DNA of 6,887 nt. Source: Chloroflexota bacterium (GTDB taxonomy: Bacteria; Chloroflexota; Limnocylindria; Limnocylindrales; CSP1-4). The position numbers and the translations under genes were made by a program. The DNA is taken from positions 1 through 6,887 of the forward strand of contig JACCVB010000023.1 of assembly GCA_013698385.1 (NCBI GenBank), read 5' to 3'. Below are positions 6,617 through 6,887 of this stretch, piece by piece. The notes beneath the pieces are model-generated. The model saw only the letters and a program-made list of their open reading frames with translations, was not told where the DNA came from and did no database searches. Each line of letters begins with the position of its first letter. Positions within the stretch are counted from its first letter, which is position 1.

Positions 6617-6646
6617 CCGGTGCCGGGGTTCGAACCGCGGCACCGG
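6617..6646. terminator. 30-base palindrome between convergent genes, possible bidirectional terminator
   Basis: The two halves are reverse complements at 14 of 15 positions, centred on TTCGAA (6629-6634); only the 6626/6637 pair fails. As RNA it would form a stem of nine G/C-rich pairs, one mismatch and a short top stem. It lies 84 bases after the oxidoreductase stop and 21 bases beyond the stop of the opposing gene, where a terminator serving both strands would be expected. No T-run follows on either strand, so classical intrinsic termination is not shown; a protein-binding site or dispersed palindrome is an alternative. The rest of the 6533-6667 gap shows no gene. Confidence 0.4.
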
Positions 6647-6667
6647 CGCCAAGCGACGAACCGCTAG

Positions 6668-6887
6668 CTAGCGCAACTCGAAGGTCGCGCTGCCGACCGT
6701 CTGCCCGTCGATCTGGATCTCGACCCGGTACGTCCCCGGCCCGAGCGTCTTCACGTTCAGGTTGTAGATGTACTGGCAATCGGAGATTCGGAAGCTGCTG
6801 CCATTGTCCGAAGCGAGCAGGTACGTTGACTCGTTGATCGGGCCGGGATCGGCGCCGGCCGTCTTCGTCAGCGCGATCGCGGCGGCC
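6668..6887 (-). CDS. C-terminal fragment of a PxKF-like secreted or surface protein
   Basis: An open frame enters from the right edge and ends at TAG (6670-6668), giving the last 72 residues of a protein. The visible part is beta-rich: INESTYLLAS, FRISDCQYIYNLNVKTL, LGPGTYRVEIQIDG and SATFELR at the terminus. The QYIYNL ... LGPGTYRV ... IDG ... LR order is the pattern of the PxKF-type C-terminal domain, found at the ends of extracellular repeat or hydrolase proteins in high-GC Gram-positive and Chloroflexota bacteria. The PxKF motif itself would lie upstream; ALTKTAG near the edge may be within the following strand. The gene is convergent with the transporter operon and probably unrelated to it. 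The domain call is from pattern memory, so moderate confidence; that it is coding is supported by the clean family-like ending. Confidence 0.65.
   Translation of the reverse strand, partial: AAAIALTKTAGADPGPINESTYLLASDNGSSFRISDCQYIYNLNVKTLGPGTYRVEIQIDGQTVGSATFELR

Noticed and set aside
6621..6650. tRNA remnant or attachment site suggested by GGTTCGAACC
   Set aside because: The five T-stem pairs do not form when read as a T-arm on either strand, and no acceptor, D or anticodon arms are found nearby; a palindrome explains it better.
1..6887. CRISPR array, transposase, insertion-sequence ends, phage genes or rRNA
   Set aside because: No spaced direct repeats, transposase motifs, terminal inverted repeats or structural RNA were seen on reading both strands; the window looks like ordinary chromosomal catabolic content.

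Overview
The window is GC-rich throughout, with dense coding, GTG/TTG starts alongside ATG, strong purine-rich Shine-Dalgarno sites and four-base ATGA overlaps. The lipoprotein signal followed by an Ala/Ser/Pro/Gly linker, the DWNGT-type HAD protein and the PxKF-like protein end suggest a soil or freshwater high-GC bacterium, either Chloroflexota (Limnocylindria-like) or an actinobacterium. This is an impression from style only; no phylogenetic marker is present.

Layout. Positions 1-405 (minus strand) hold the N-terminal 135 codons of a HAD-superfamily hydrolase that runs off the left edge. A divergent intergenic region follows. From 537 to 5480 a tightly packed plus-strand operon encodes a complete binding-protein-dependent ABC importer of the iron/polyamine/sugar-phosphate type: substrate-binding lipoprotein, two six-helix permeases and an ATPase with a C-terminal regulatory domain. 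It continues directly into a cytoplasmic PHP-domain metallohydrolase (CehA/McbA-like). Permease 1/permease 2, permease 2/ATPase and ATPase/PHP each overlap by ATGA, so translation is probably coupled. After 48 bases and a fresh Shine-Dalgarno site comes a Gfo/Idh/MocA NAD(P)-dependent oxidoreductase resembling inositol or sugar dehydrogenases. Its reading frame is broken near the end: one missing C in the C-run at 6333-6336 would restore a normal 334-residue protein. The 135-base gap between convergent genes (6533-6667) holds a 30-base near-perfect palindrome. The minus-strand gene at the right edge shows only the last 72 residues of a PxKF-like cell-surface protein.

How it may work together. 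The importer would bring in a small solute, the PHP enzyme would hydrolyse it (a phosphoester or another ester-like bond), the oxidoreductase would oxidise a hydroxyl of the released polyol or sugar, and the divergent HAD protein might act on a phosphorylated intermediate. A phosphorylated or phosphodiester-linked sugar/polyol is the best guess, because importers of this type include AfuABC (sugar phosphates) and 2-aminoethylphosphonate systems. The sequence does not fix the substrate. No transcriptional regulator is encoded in the window.
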